From assembly GCA_017302355.1 (NCBI GenBank), contig JAFLDQ010000121.1, positions 1 through 10,702 on the forward strand: 10,702 nucleotides of DNA, given 5' to 3'. This stretch comes from Dechloromonas sp. (lineage in GTDB: Bacteria; Pseudomonadota; Gammaproteobacteria; Burkholderiales; Rhodocyclaceae). Below the pieces are notes generated by a model. That model searched no databases. It worked only from the letters and a program-made list of their open reading frames with translations, and had not been told where the DNA came from. Made by a program: the position numbers and the translations under genes. Positions 1 through 7,188 of the stretch are shown in pieces. Position 1 is the stretch's first letter; each line of letters begins with the position of its first letter.

Positions 1-196
1 CATTTTCGAGCGTCGACCGCAACAGGGGCACGACACGCCGGATATGGTCGCGCGACGCCAGTTCCGGGACGACGCCGCCGTACTCGGCGTGCATCGCCAC
101 CTGCGAGTGCAGGGCGTGCGACAGCAGGCCGGCTGCGCTGTCGTAGAGCGCGATACCGGTTTCGTCGCAGGAGGATTCAACACCGAGGACTAGCAT
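1..196 (-). CDS. tsaD: tRNA N6-threonylcarbamoyladenosine synthase subunit TsaD (partial, N-terminal 65 codons)
   Basis: TsaD transfers the threonylcarbamoyl group to A37 of ANN-decoding tRNAs, working in the cytoplasm with TsaB and TsaE. Only the first 65 codons are in the window; the gene continues past the left edge. The translation opens with [19 protein letters not shown], nearly the same as the start of E. coli TsaD, and later contains the family-typical [16 protein letters not shown]. The metal-binding histidines lie beyond the edge. The ATG at 196-194 matches the family start exactly and has no Shine-Dalgarno sequence. A TAAAAT box ends only 8 bases upstream, so the message may be leaderless. 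The gene is divergent from rpsU, a common arrangement in proteobacteria. Confidence 0.95.
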   Translation of the reverse strand, partial: MLVLGVESSCDETGIALYDSAAGLLSHALHSQVAMHAEYGGVVPELASRDHIRRVVPLLRSTLEN

Positions 197-204
197 CGGC
201 GCAC

Positions 205-213
205 ATTTTACCA
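205..213 (-). promoter_or_regulatory. Predicted extended -10 promoter of tsaD
   Basis: Read on the minus strand this is TGG followed by TAAAAT, an extended -10 element (TGn plus five of six consensus bases). No convincing -35 hexamer is seen. Transcription would start around 197-200, within a few bases of the ATG at 196, giving a leaderless or nearly leaderless message. The element sits next to the -35 box of the divergent rpsU promoter. Confidence 0.5.
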
Positions 214-214
214 C

Positions 215-244
215 TTGAGACAAAAGGGGTTTCTGCCGTATACT
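215..244 (+). promoter_or_regulatory. Predicted sigma70 promoter of the rpsU-yqeY-dnaG-rpoD operon
   Basis: The -35 box TTGAGA (215-220) and -10 box TATACT (239-244) each match five of six consensus bases and are 18 bases apart. Transcription would start near 251, leaving a leader of about 85 bases before the rpsU ATG at 335. The leader holds a 4-5 base-pair hairpin (CCGC 255-258 with GCGG 265-268) and the palindrome CAGGCGCCTG (306-315), just upstream of the ribosome binding site. Confidence 0.65.
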
Positions 245-334
245 GCCCGGCTTTCCGCAACGATGCGGACACCAATTTGCGCGCACTGCCGCTTACTTGA
301 CCTGGCAGGCGCCTGACGGAAGGGGGTGATTCAA

Positions 335-547
335 ATGCCGAACATTCGTGTCAAGGAAAACGAGCCGTTCGAGGTGGCCATTCGCCGCTTCAAGCGCACG
401 GTCGAAAAGACGGGTCTCCTGACCGAGTTGCGCGCTCGCGAGTTTTACGAAAAGCCCACCGCCGAGCGCAAGCGCAAGGCTGCCGCTGCCGTCAAGCGCC
501 AGCACAAGCGTCTCCGCAGTCTGACCCTGCCGCCGAAGATGTACTGA
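335..547 (+). CDS. rpsU: 30S ribosomal protein S21
   Basis: S21 is a small, very basic protein of the 30S ribosomal subunit that takes part in translation initiation. The 70-residue product begins [20 protein letters not shown] and ends with an Arg/Lys-rich tail finishing [11 protein letters not shown]; length and sequence fit the betaproteobacterial S21 family. The ATG at 335 is preferred over an in-frame ATG at 326 because S21 proteins begin MP-x-I-x-V and because AGGGGG (321-326) is 8 bases upstream of 335, overlapping the alternative. It is the first gene of the macromolecular-synthesis operon, and a terminator-like hairpin follows at once. Confidence 0.97.
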   Translation: MPNIRVKENEPFEVAIRRFKRTVEKTGLLTELRAREFYEKPTAERKRKAAAAVKRQHKRLRSLTLPPKMY

Positions 548-571
548 TTTCGACCGTTCAGTGAATCCCGG

Positions 572-603
572 AAGCCGCCCGCGACCCAGCAGGCGGCTTT
601 TTT
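572..603 (+). terminator. Intrinsic (probably partial) terminator between rpsU and yqeY
   Basis: AAGCCGCC (572-579) and GGCGGCTT (592-599) form an 8-base-pair stem around a 12-base loop, followed by a T run (598-603). E. coli has a leaky terminator in the equivalent place between rpsU and dnaG, which lets S21 be made in excess of primase. The same role is inferred here because no separate promoter is evident before yqeY. Confidence 0.75.
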
Positions 604-618
604 GTTGGAGAAAGCCCA

Positions 619-1065
619 ATGAGCCTCAAGACACGCATCACCGAAGACATGAAAGCGGCCATGAAGGCCAGGGAATCGGCCCGTCTGGGCGCGATTCGCC
701 TGCTGCTCGCCGCCATCAAGCAGAAGGAAGTCGATGAGCGCGGCGAACTCGACGACGCCGCCGTCGTCGCCGTCATCGAGAAATTGACCAAGCAGCGCAA
801 GGACAGCGTCGCCCAGTACGAGGCCGCCGGCCGTCAGGAGCTTGCCGATGCCGAGCAGTTCGAGATCGCCGTTCTCGCCGCCTACCTGCCGGAGAAGATG
901 AGCGCCGCCGACACCGCCGCCGCCGTCGCCGCCGCCGTGGCCGAAACCGGCGCCGCCGGCCCGGCCGACATGGGCAAGGTGATGGCCGTCCTCAAGCCGC
1001 GTCTCGCCGGCAAGGCCGACATGGCGGAAGTGTCGAAACTGGTCAAGGCTGCGCTCGCCGGTTAA
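619..1065 (+). CDS. GatB/YqeY domain-containing protein
   Basis: The 148-residue product begins MSLKTRITEDMKAAMKARES and continues with the helical pattern of the GatB/YqeY family (LGAIRLLLAAIKQKEVDER near residue 23; LPEKMS near residue 93; a C-terminal segment with GKVMAVLKPRLAGKAD). The domain resembles the tRNA-binding tail of the GatB amidotransferase subunit, but the function of the free-standing protein is not established. Length is normal for the family. A GGAG (607-610) sits 8 bases before the ATG. The region around residues 93-115 is alanine-rich, with repeated GCC codons. The gene lies between rpsU and dnaG, as in many betaproteobacteria, and dnaG begins 6 bases after its stop, so the two are probably translationally coupled. 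Confidence 0.93.
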   Translation: MSLKTRITEDMKAAMKARESARLGAIRLLLAAIKQKEVDERGELDDAAVVAVIEKLTKQRKDSVAQYEAAGRQELADAEQFEIAVLAAYLPEKMSAADTAAAVAAAVAETGAAGPADMGKVMAVLKPRLAGKADMAEVSKLVKAALAG

Positions 1066-1071
1066 GCAGGG

Positions 1072-2808
1072 ATGATCCCGGAGAGTTTCATCCAGGATCT
1101 GCTGGCCCGGGTCGACATCGTCGACCTGGTGGATGGCTACGTCCCGCTGAAGAAGTCGGGGGCCAACTACGCCGCCTGCTGCCCGTTCCATAGCGAGAAG
1201 TCGCCGTCGTTCACGGTCAGTCCGACCAAGCAGTTCTATCACTGCTTCGGCTGCGGCGCGCACGGCACGGCGATCGGTTTCGTCATGGAATACCAGGGAA
1301 TCGGCTTCATCGATGCCGTCAGGGAACTCGCCGGCCGTGCCGGCATGCAGGTTCCCGAAAGCGAGGGGCGCGGCTCCGGCGACGACAGACCGGGGCAGGC
1401 GCGCGCCCTGATCGACGTCATGGCGCGGGCCGCGCAGTACTACAAGGACAAGCTCAGGATCTCGCCGCGCGCCATCGAATATTGCCGGAAACGCGGGGTG
1501 ACCGGAGAGGTCGCCGCCCGCTTCGCCATCGGTTACGCGCCGGATGGCTGGCAGAACCTGCAGGAAGTCTTCCCGGACTACCACGCCGAGGAGTTGAAAG
1601 TCGCCGGCCTGGTCATCGACAACGAGGCGGGCCGCCGCTACGACCGCTTCCGCGACCGGCTGATGATCCCGATCATCAACCAGAAGGGCGACATCATCGC
1701 CTTCGGCGGACGGATCATCGACCAGGGCGAACCCAAATACCTGAACTCACCCGAAACCCCGCTCTTCGAGAAGGGCCGCGAACTGTTCGGCCTGCCGCAG
1801 GCCCGCCAGGCGCTGCGGGAAACCAATACCGCCATCGTCACCGAGGGCTACATGGATGTCATCGTCCTCGCCTGCAACGGCGTCGGCAACGCCGTCGCCA
1901 CGCTCGGCACGGCGACCACGGCGACCCACGTAAACAAGCTCCTGCGCCAGGTCGACCGCATTGTCTTCTGTTTCGACGGCGACAACGCCGGACGCAAGGC
2001 CGCCTGGCGCGCGCTGGAAAACTCGCTGGAGGCGCTGGCCGACAACAAGCGCGTCGGCTTCGTCTTCCTGCCCCAGGGCGACGACCCCGACAGCTACATC
2101 CGCGGCCAGGGCAAGGACGAGTTCGATCGCCTGATCAGGCAGGCGATGCCGCTTTCCGATTTCCTGCTGCGCGAACTCGCCCAGCGCTGCGACCTGACCA
2201 GCTCCGAAGGCAAGGCGCAACTGATCCACGAAGCCAAGCCGCTGTTGCTCAAGTTGCCAACCCCGCTGCTGCGCCTGCAACTGGTCAAGCGCCTGGCCGA
2301 GGCCAGCGGCTTTGCCCAGAGCGAGGTCGAGCGGTTGTGCGAACTGAAATCCTACGCGCCGGCCGCCCCGGCCAGGGCCAGGCGTCCCGCCCCGTCGCTG
2401 ACCCGCAACCTGCTGCGCATCCTGCTGCACAAGCCGGCGCTGGCCAGGACGTTGCCGGTCGATCGTCTGTCGGACACGGCTGAGCGTCCGCTGCTCGTCC
2501 TCTTGCATGATCTCGTCGCCGCCCATCCCGATGCGCCGGGTTATGCGTACCTGCGCGAGCAGATACGCGGACGCCCGGAGGCCGCTCTGGTCGAGACTTT
2601 CGCCTCGGAACTTCTCGATCATCCGCTGGACGAAGACGAGGCGGATGCGGAATTTCACGCGATACTCGAAAAACTGCACGAAGGCGACCAGAAACGCGCC
2701 TTTTCCGAGTTGCAGGCCAGGGTGCAGAAACTCGGGGTCAGCGGTCTGACCCCCGAGGAAAAACAGGCCTATGTCGACATTCTCGGCAACCGGGGCAATC
2801 GACGCTAA
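1072..2808 (+). CDS. dnaG: DNA primase DnaG
   Basis: DnaG synthesises the RNA primers for the replication fork. At 578 residues it is close to E. coli DnaG (581). The N-terminal zinc ribbon has ligands C37, H40, C58 and C61 (CPFH and CFGC). The catalytic core carries the signature [20 protein letters not shown], and the TOPRIM domain has E258 (EGYMDV) and the DGD motif at D302-D304, equivalent to the metal-binding acidic residues of E. coli primase. The C-terminal 140 residues or so should be the less conserved DnaB-binding domain. The ATG at 1072 gives the standard [11 protein letters not shown] start. Its ribosome binding site is poor (AGGG touches the ATG), consistent with low expression and coupling to yqeY. 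The last 40 bases or so sit next to the rpoD promoter. Confidence 0.98.
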   Translation: MIPESFIQDLLARVDIVDLVDGYVPLKKSGANYAACCPFHSEKSPSFTVSPTKQFYHCFGCGAHGTAIGFVMEYQGIGFIDAVRELAGRAGMQVPESEGRGSGDDRPGQARALIDVMARAAQYYKDKLRISPRAIEYCRKRGVTGEVAARFAIGYAPDGWQNLQEVFPDYHAEELKVAGLVIDNEAGRRYDRFRDRLMIPIINQKGDIIAFGGRIIDQGEPKYLNSPETPLFEKGRELFGLPQARQALRETNTAIVTEGYMDVIVLACNGVGNAVATLGTATTATHVNKLLRQVDRIVFCFDGDNAGRKAAWRALENSLEALADNKRVGFVFLPQGDDPDSYIRGQGKDEFDRLIRQAMPLSDFLLRELAQRCDLTSSEGKAQLIHEAKPLLLKLPTPLLRLQLVKRLAEASGFAQSEVERLCELKSYAPAAPARARRPAPSLTRNLLRILLHKPALARTLPVDRLSDTAERPLLVLLHDLVAAHPDAPGYAYLREQIRGRPEAALVETFASELLDHPLDEDEADAEFHAILEKLHEGDQKRAFSELQARVQKLGVSGLTPEEKQAYVDILGNRGNRR

Positions 2809-2812
2809 GTTG

Positions 2813-2821
2813 TGGTATAAT
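2813..2821 (+). promoter_or_regulatory. Extended -10 promoter for rpoD
   Basis: TGG followed by the perfect consensus TATAAT (2816-2821) lies 5 bases after the dnaG stop. No good -35 box is found at 16-18 bases upstream, which is normal for extended -10 promoters. Transcription would begin near 2828, giving a leader of about 27 bases. It would let sigma factor be made independently of primase. Confidence 0.7.
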
Positions 2822-2854
2822 TATCAGTTTTCTCCAATTGCATGGATCGTCGTC

Positions 2855-4825
<1,971 letters not shown>

Positions 4826-4831
4826 CTTGAC

Positions 4832-4908
4832 GGGCCTGTAGCTCAGTTGGTCAGAGCAGAGGACTCATAATCCTTTGGTCCAGGGTTCAAGTCCCTGCGG
4901 GCCCACCA
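4832..4908 (+). tRNA. ileX: tRNA with CAT anticodon, most likely tRNA-Ile2 (lysidine-modified, reads AUA)
   Basis: The 77-base cloverleaf is complete: acceptor GGGCCTG (4832-4838) pairs with CGGGCCC (4898-4904), D stem GCTC/GAGC, anticodon stem GAGGA/TCCTT with CAT at 4866-4868, T stem CAGGG/CCCTG, and an encoded CCA end. CAT-anticodon tRNAs can be initiator Met, elongator Met or Ile2. The first pair G-C rules out the initiator. C4-G69 and C5-G68 in the acceptor stem are recognition features for the lysidine synthase TilS, which favours Ile2 over elongator Met. It probably shares the rpoD transcript and is released by RNase P. Confidence 0.93.
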
Positions 4909-4916
4909 GCAAGACA

Positions 4917-4946
4917 AGCGGCAGGCCGGTTCATCGGCCTGCCGCT
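4917..4946 (+). terminator. Strong hairpin downstream of the tRNA, possible terminator
   Basis: Two perfectly complementary 12-base arms, AGCGGCAGGCCG (4917-4928) and CGGCCTGCCGCT (4935-4946), surround a 6-base loop. The downstream bases are C-rich, not a T run, so this is not a classic intrinsic terminator. It could aid termination, stop 3' exonucleases, or mark the 3' trailer of the tRNA precursor. Confidence 0.5.
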
Positions 4947-4979
4947 CCCCGCACCACCGCTTTGAGAAAAGGATTACCA

Positions 4980-5243
4980 ATGCATACATCCGAGGTTTAT
5001 GAGTACCTGAAGAAACACGGCCAACTGCTTGATCTGGAAATAGCGGCGGCCACCGGCATCGCCCTCGATGATGTGCGGACGTCGCTTGCCGAACTGTCGG
5101 CGCAGGGCGACATCTCCCGGTGCAGCGTCACCACCTACGCCAACGGCACGCCCGTGGAAGGCTTCCAGTGCCGGATCGCCGGGTATATCCCACGACCGGC
5201 GCCAGGCAGGAAGCCCGGAGTCACTCCGAAGGCGGACACCTGA
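4980..5243 (+). CDS. Small winged helix-turn-helix protein, putative DNA-binding regulator
   Basis: An 87-residue protein starts at the ATG 4980, with AAGGA (4969-4973) 6 bases upstream. Residues 1-60 or so read as a small winged helix: EVYEYLKKHGQLLDLEIAAA, then TGIALDDVRTSLAELSAQGD as the recognition-helix region, then a beta wing (ISRCSVTTYANGTPVEGFQC). The tail has a basic PAPGRKPGVTPK segment that loosely resembles minor-groove-binding AT-hook peptides. The pattern resembles short ArsR/PapI-like wHTH regulators, but I cannot name a family. It stands alone between the tRNA hairpin and a strong terminator, so it is probably monocistronic. Targets are unknown. An upstream in-frame extension into the tRNA gene is not credible. 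Confidence 0.75.
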   Translation: MHTSEVYEYLKKHGQLLDLEIAAATGIALDDVRTSLAELSAQGDISRCSVTTYANGTPVEGFQCRIAGYIPRPAPGRKPGVTPKADT

Positions 5244-5271
5244 ACCACCGAGGTCAGGCAGTTGACCACGC

Positions 5272-5304
5272 AAGAGCCATCCTTCGGGGTGGCTCTTTGC
5301 CTTT
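5272..5304 (+). terminator. Intrinsic terminator after the winged-helix gene
   Basis: An 11-base-pair stem (5272-5282 with 5287-5297, one G-T pair) closes on a TTCG tetraloop with a C-G closing pair, a very stable fold. The T-rich sequence TTGCCTTT follows. It ends the transcript of the winged-helix gene, 29 bases after its stop. Confidence 0.8.
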
Positions 5305-5500
5305 ACGGGTTTCCGCAGCATGGTTGCCGATGCCGGCGATGACGCCAGGCCAGATCGAAACCCGCCTCCGGGAATCCGCCAAGGGGTTGTCGATCGACGC
5401 CGCAAGTCGGGCGGCAGGCAGATGAAGGACACGCAGCGTCAAGACAGCAGGAGTCGCGACCGCCGGGCGAGCCGCGCTTTCCACCCATGAAAGTCCCGAT
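5305..5500. other. Non-coding gap with no recognised feature
   Basis: About 200 bases lie between the terminator and the next gene. Short open frames occur on both strands but none has a good ribosome binding site or a protein-like composition. No confident promoter for the downstream membrane protein is visible, although one must lie here if the terminator is efficient. Confidence 0.5.
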
Positions 5501-6559
5501 TTGAAGATTTTGCGGCGCTTTTACCCACTGGCCGCCTTTCTCGCCGGTTTCGTCTGGGATGTCCTGACCATCGGCCAGCGCGTCCGTGTATTCGATCTCT
5601 GGCGTCTTGGCACCTTCCTCATCGGCGCCGGCCTCCTCGTCCTCTGGCTGGCCTGGCGCTACGCAAGAGATCTGGCCGAACCGGCGCCCGGAACGGGCTG
5701 GCGCGGGCGCCTTGCCGGGATGGCATGGCAGGCTCCCTATCTGTTGCTCCAGTTCTTCTTCGGAGGGATCTTCTCGGCGCTTTTCATCCTCTATTTCAAG
5801 AGTTCCGGTCATCTCGGCACGTGGCTGACGGCGGCCATGCTGGGCACGCTGCTGGTCGGCAACGAATTCGCCGGCAGGCGCTACGGCCAATACTTCACCC
5901 TGATCTGGGCGATGTTCGCGCTGAACGCCATCCTCCTCCTGAACTTCGCCTTGCCGCACGCCGTGGGCAGCCTGAATTCCTGGTGGTTTTACGTGTCGAC
6001 CGCATCCGGTATCGTCCTGACTCATCTCCTGTGGCGGCTTTCCCCCGGGCAGCCCGGCCGGATACTGCCCTCATGGGCTCTGGCGGGGACGCTCCTGCTG
6101 GCACGGTTGTTCGACATGATCGCCCCCGTTCCGCTGGTCAAGCAGGCCCTGGCGGTCGGGCACGAGTTCGTTCAAGAAGGCACGCGCTTTGCGTTGAAGG
6201 TGGAACCGGCTCCCTCCTGGCAAGTCTGGCGCGACCAAGCCGCCGCCGCTCATGTGCCGGAAGGCGGGAGGCTCTATGGCGTATCGGCGGTATTCGCGCC
6301 GCTGGGCGTTACCGCGCTGCTGGAACATCGCTGGGAGCTGCGTGACCCCGGCGGCTGGCGGCTGGTCTATCGCAACCGCTTCCAGAGCACCGGCGGGCGG
6401 GAACATGGCTTCCGGGGCTACTCCTGGGTGCTCAACCCGCAGCCGGGCGAGTGGCGATTCATTGTCGCGACCCAGGATGGCCGAACGATCGGGCTTCTTC
6501 CGTTCACCGTGGAACGCGGCCTTCCTCCGCTCGAAACGCTGCCGGTTCGGGAATTCTGA
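5501..6559 (+). CDS. Integral membrane protein with C-terminal DUF2914-like domain
   Basis: A 352-residue protein. Seven hydrophobic segments are visible at roughly residues 8-24, 35-53, 77-99, 107-122, 130-151, 160-179 and 190-208. A soluble C-terminal part follows, probably periplasmic. Residues about 273-338 (LLEHRWELRD, then GFRGYSWVLNPQPGEWRFIV, then DGRTIGLLPFTVERG) fit DUF2914, a beta-rich domain of unknown function with the W-R-W-S and G-x-W-x-V pattern. The function is unknown. The start is uncertain: TTG at 5501 has no Shine-Dalgarno sequence and the open frame continues upstream to a stop at 5423 with no ATG or GTG. An ATG at 5487 in another frame reads MKVPI and stops on top of the TTG; a one-base change there would fuse it to the gene. 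It appears monocistronic. Confidence 0.8.
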   Translation: MKILRRFYPLAAFLAGFVWDVLTIGQRVRVFDLWRLGTFLIGAGLLVLWLAWRYARDLAEPAPGTGWRGRLAGMAWQAPYLLLQFFFGGIFSALFILYFKSSGHLGTWLTAAMLGTLLVGNEFAGRRYGQYFTLIWAMFALNAILLLNFALPHAVGSLNSWWFYVSTASGIVLTHLLWRLSPGQPGRILPSWALAGTLLLARLFDMIAPVPLVKQALAVGHEFVQEGTRFALKVEPAPSWQVWRDQAAAAHVPEGGRLYGVSAVFAPLGVTALLEHRWELRDPGGWRLVYRNRFQSTGGREHGFRGYSWVLNPQPGEWRFIVATQDGRTIGLLPFTVERGLPPLETLPVREF

Positions 6560-6640
6560 TGGATGCGCCTTGCGCTTTCCGGGGTCCGCGGGCCATCGGC
6601 TTCGGTGGCCGTGCTCCACATCGCGGCCATTGGGCGCCTG

Positions 6641-6690
6641 GCGGCACGGCAAGGCGAAGGCTACGGAGTCACGACCGGCCGGGAAAGGGA
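6641..6690. repeat. Diverged copy of a dispersed intergenic repeat (second copy at 10601-10650)
   Basis: This segment aligns without gaps to 10601-10650, with 38 of 50 bases identical by eye, including the 16-base core GCACGGCAAGGCGAAG and AGTCACG. The second copy forms one side of a large inverted repeat. Here the left arm is much less clear: CTTTCCGG at 6574-6581 can pair imperfectly with CCGGGAAAG at 6679-6687. It lies just past the end of a candidate minus-strand small gene. Confidence 0.5.
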
Positions 6691-6714
6691 ACCGCCGCCA
6701 GCGCCGGGTCGAGA

Positions 6715-6834
6715 TCAGGACAACCTGGAGAAGGTCCGGCGGGCCGCCCGGATAGCCATGGGTGCAAGCAGCAACAGTCCGCCGGGGAGGAGAATGGCTG
6801 CAATCCAGAACAAGGCGGTGCGTAGGGAACTCAT
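6715..6834 (-). CDS. Candidate small single-span membrane protein (39 aa)
   Basis: On the minus strand, ATG at 6834-6832 opens a 39-codon frame ending in TGA at 6717-6715. The product begins MSSLRTALFWIAAILLPGGL, has one hydrophobic segment (about residues 7-27) with a PGG kink, and ends in a basic amphipathic tail rich in Arg. This composition is typical of genuine small inner-membrane proteins and unlike a chance frame. There is no good Shine-Dalgarno sequence. Its ATG overlaps the stop of a longer upstream minus-strand frame in an ATGA arrangement, suggesting translational coupling. The function is unknown. The gene is divergent from the DUF1538 operon. Confidence 0.45.
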   Translation of the reverse strand: MSSLRTALFWIAAILLPGGLLLLAPMAIRAARRTFSRLS

Positions 6835-7064
6835 GGGACGTATTTTCCCGGTCGCCAGTCAGGCGGCGTGTGAAATGGCTCACGGTTGACCAGAATCAGC
6901 CAGCGCTGGTGTCGATCGTGGCGGTGGCAAGGCGCCGCCACGTAACGCCATCCCATTCCCGCGGGCTGCCGGCCGCCGACTCCGCGGTCCCTCCGGACAG
7001 ACAGCGCGGAATCCCGCCCCCGGCCTTGCGGCAACGGGCGATATCCGCCATGATTCGTCTCCAT
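6831..7064 (-). CDS. Uncertain small minus-strand ORF (77 aa), possibly coupled to the 39-aa gene
   Basis: This frame starts at ATG 7064 (AGGA about 7 bases upstream) and ends at TGA 6831-6833, overlapping the next ATG. The N-terminal half is low-complexity and Arg/Gly-rich, which looks non-coding. The C-terminal part (RWLILVNREPFHTPPDWRPG) looks more protein-like. A competing frame from ATG 7051 to 6896 (51 codons, with a better ribosome binding site and somewhat higher GC at third positions) overlaps it, so the region may be a decayed or frameshifted gene. I recognise no family. Either may be spurious. Confidence 0.25.
   Translation of the reverse strand: METNHGGYRPLPQGRGRDSALSVRRDRGVGGRQPAGMGWRYVAAPCHRHDRHQRWLILVNREPFHTPPDWRPGKYVP
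6869..6884. promoter_or_regulatory. CRP-like palindrome
   Basis: TGTGA-AATGGC-TCACG matches nine of the ten half-site bases of the CRP/Vfr consensus TGTGA-N6-TCACA. It lies 35-50 bases upstream of the 39-aa minus-strand gene but about 300 bases upstream of the DUF1538 operon. It may be a chance match. Confidence 0.3.
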
Positions 7065-7144
7065 GGCGATCCTGGTCAATCCTCCCCACCCACCCGCGTT
7101 CGCCATCCGGTCGATGAAACCCGCGTGCCGGCGCCCTGACCTGA

Positions 7145-7167
7145 CGCCGGGCAAGCCTTGCCGGGCG
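7145..7167. repeat. Inverted repeat in the leader of the DUF1538 operon
   Basis: CGCCGGGCAAG (7145-7155) and CTTGCCGGGCG (7157-7167) are complementary except for one G-G mismatch. The hairpin ends 8 bases before the Shine-Dalgarno GAGGAG (7175-7180) of the first gene. It could be an operator, a leader RNA structure, or a terminator for leftward transcription. Confidence 0.45.
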
Positions 7168-7188
7168 CGGACCTGAGGAGAGGCAGGC

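Noticed and set aside
4881..4908. tRNA 3' end as a phage or island attachment site
   Set aside because: No second copy of the tRNA 3' end and no integrase gene occur in the window.
4875..4979. N-terminal extension of the winged-helix protein into the tRNA gene
   Set aside because: It would translate the tRNA and hairpin; the ATG at 4980 has a proper ribosome binding site.
5254..5484. Minus-strand frame of 76 codons in the gap before the DUF2914 gene
   Set aside because: No ribosome binding site, non-protein-like composition, and it runs through the strong terminator hairpin.
6900..6909. Palindrome CCAGCGCTGG
   Set aside because: Ten-base GC-rich palindromes are common by chance in this base composition and no partner sites are near.
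7026..7054. TTGCGG and CATGAT as a promoter for the DUF1538 operon
   Set aside because: Each box matches only about four of six consensus bases; too weak to report as a promoter.
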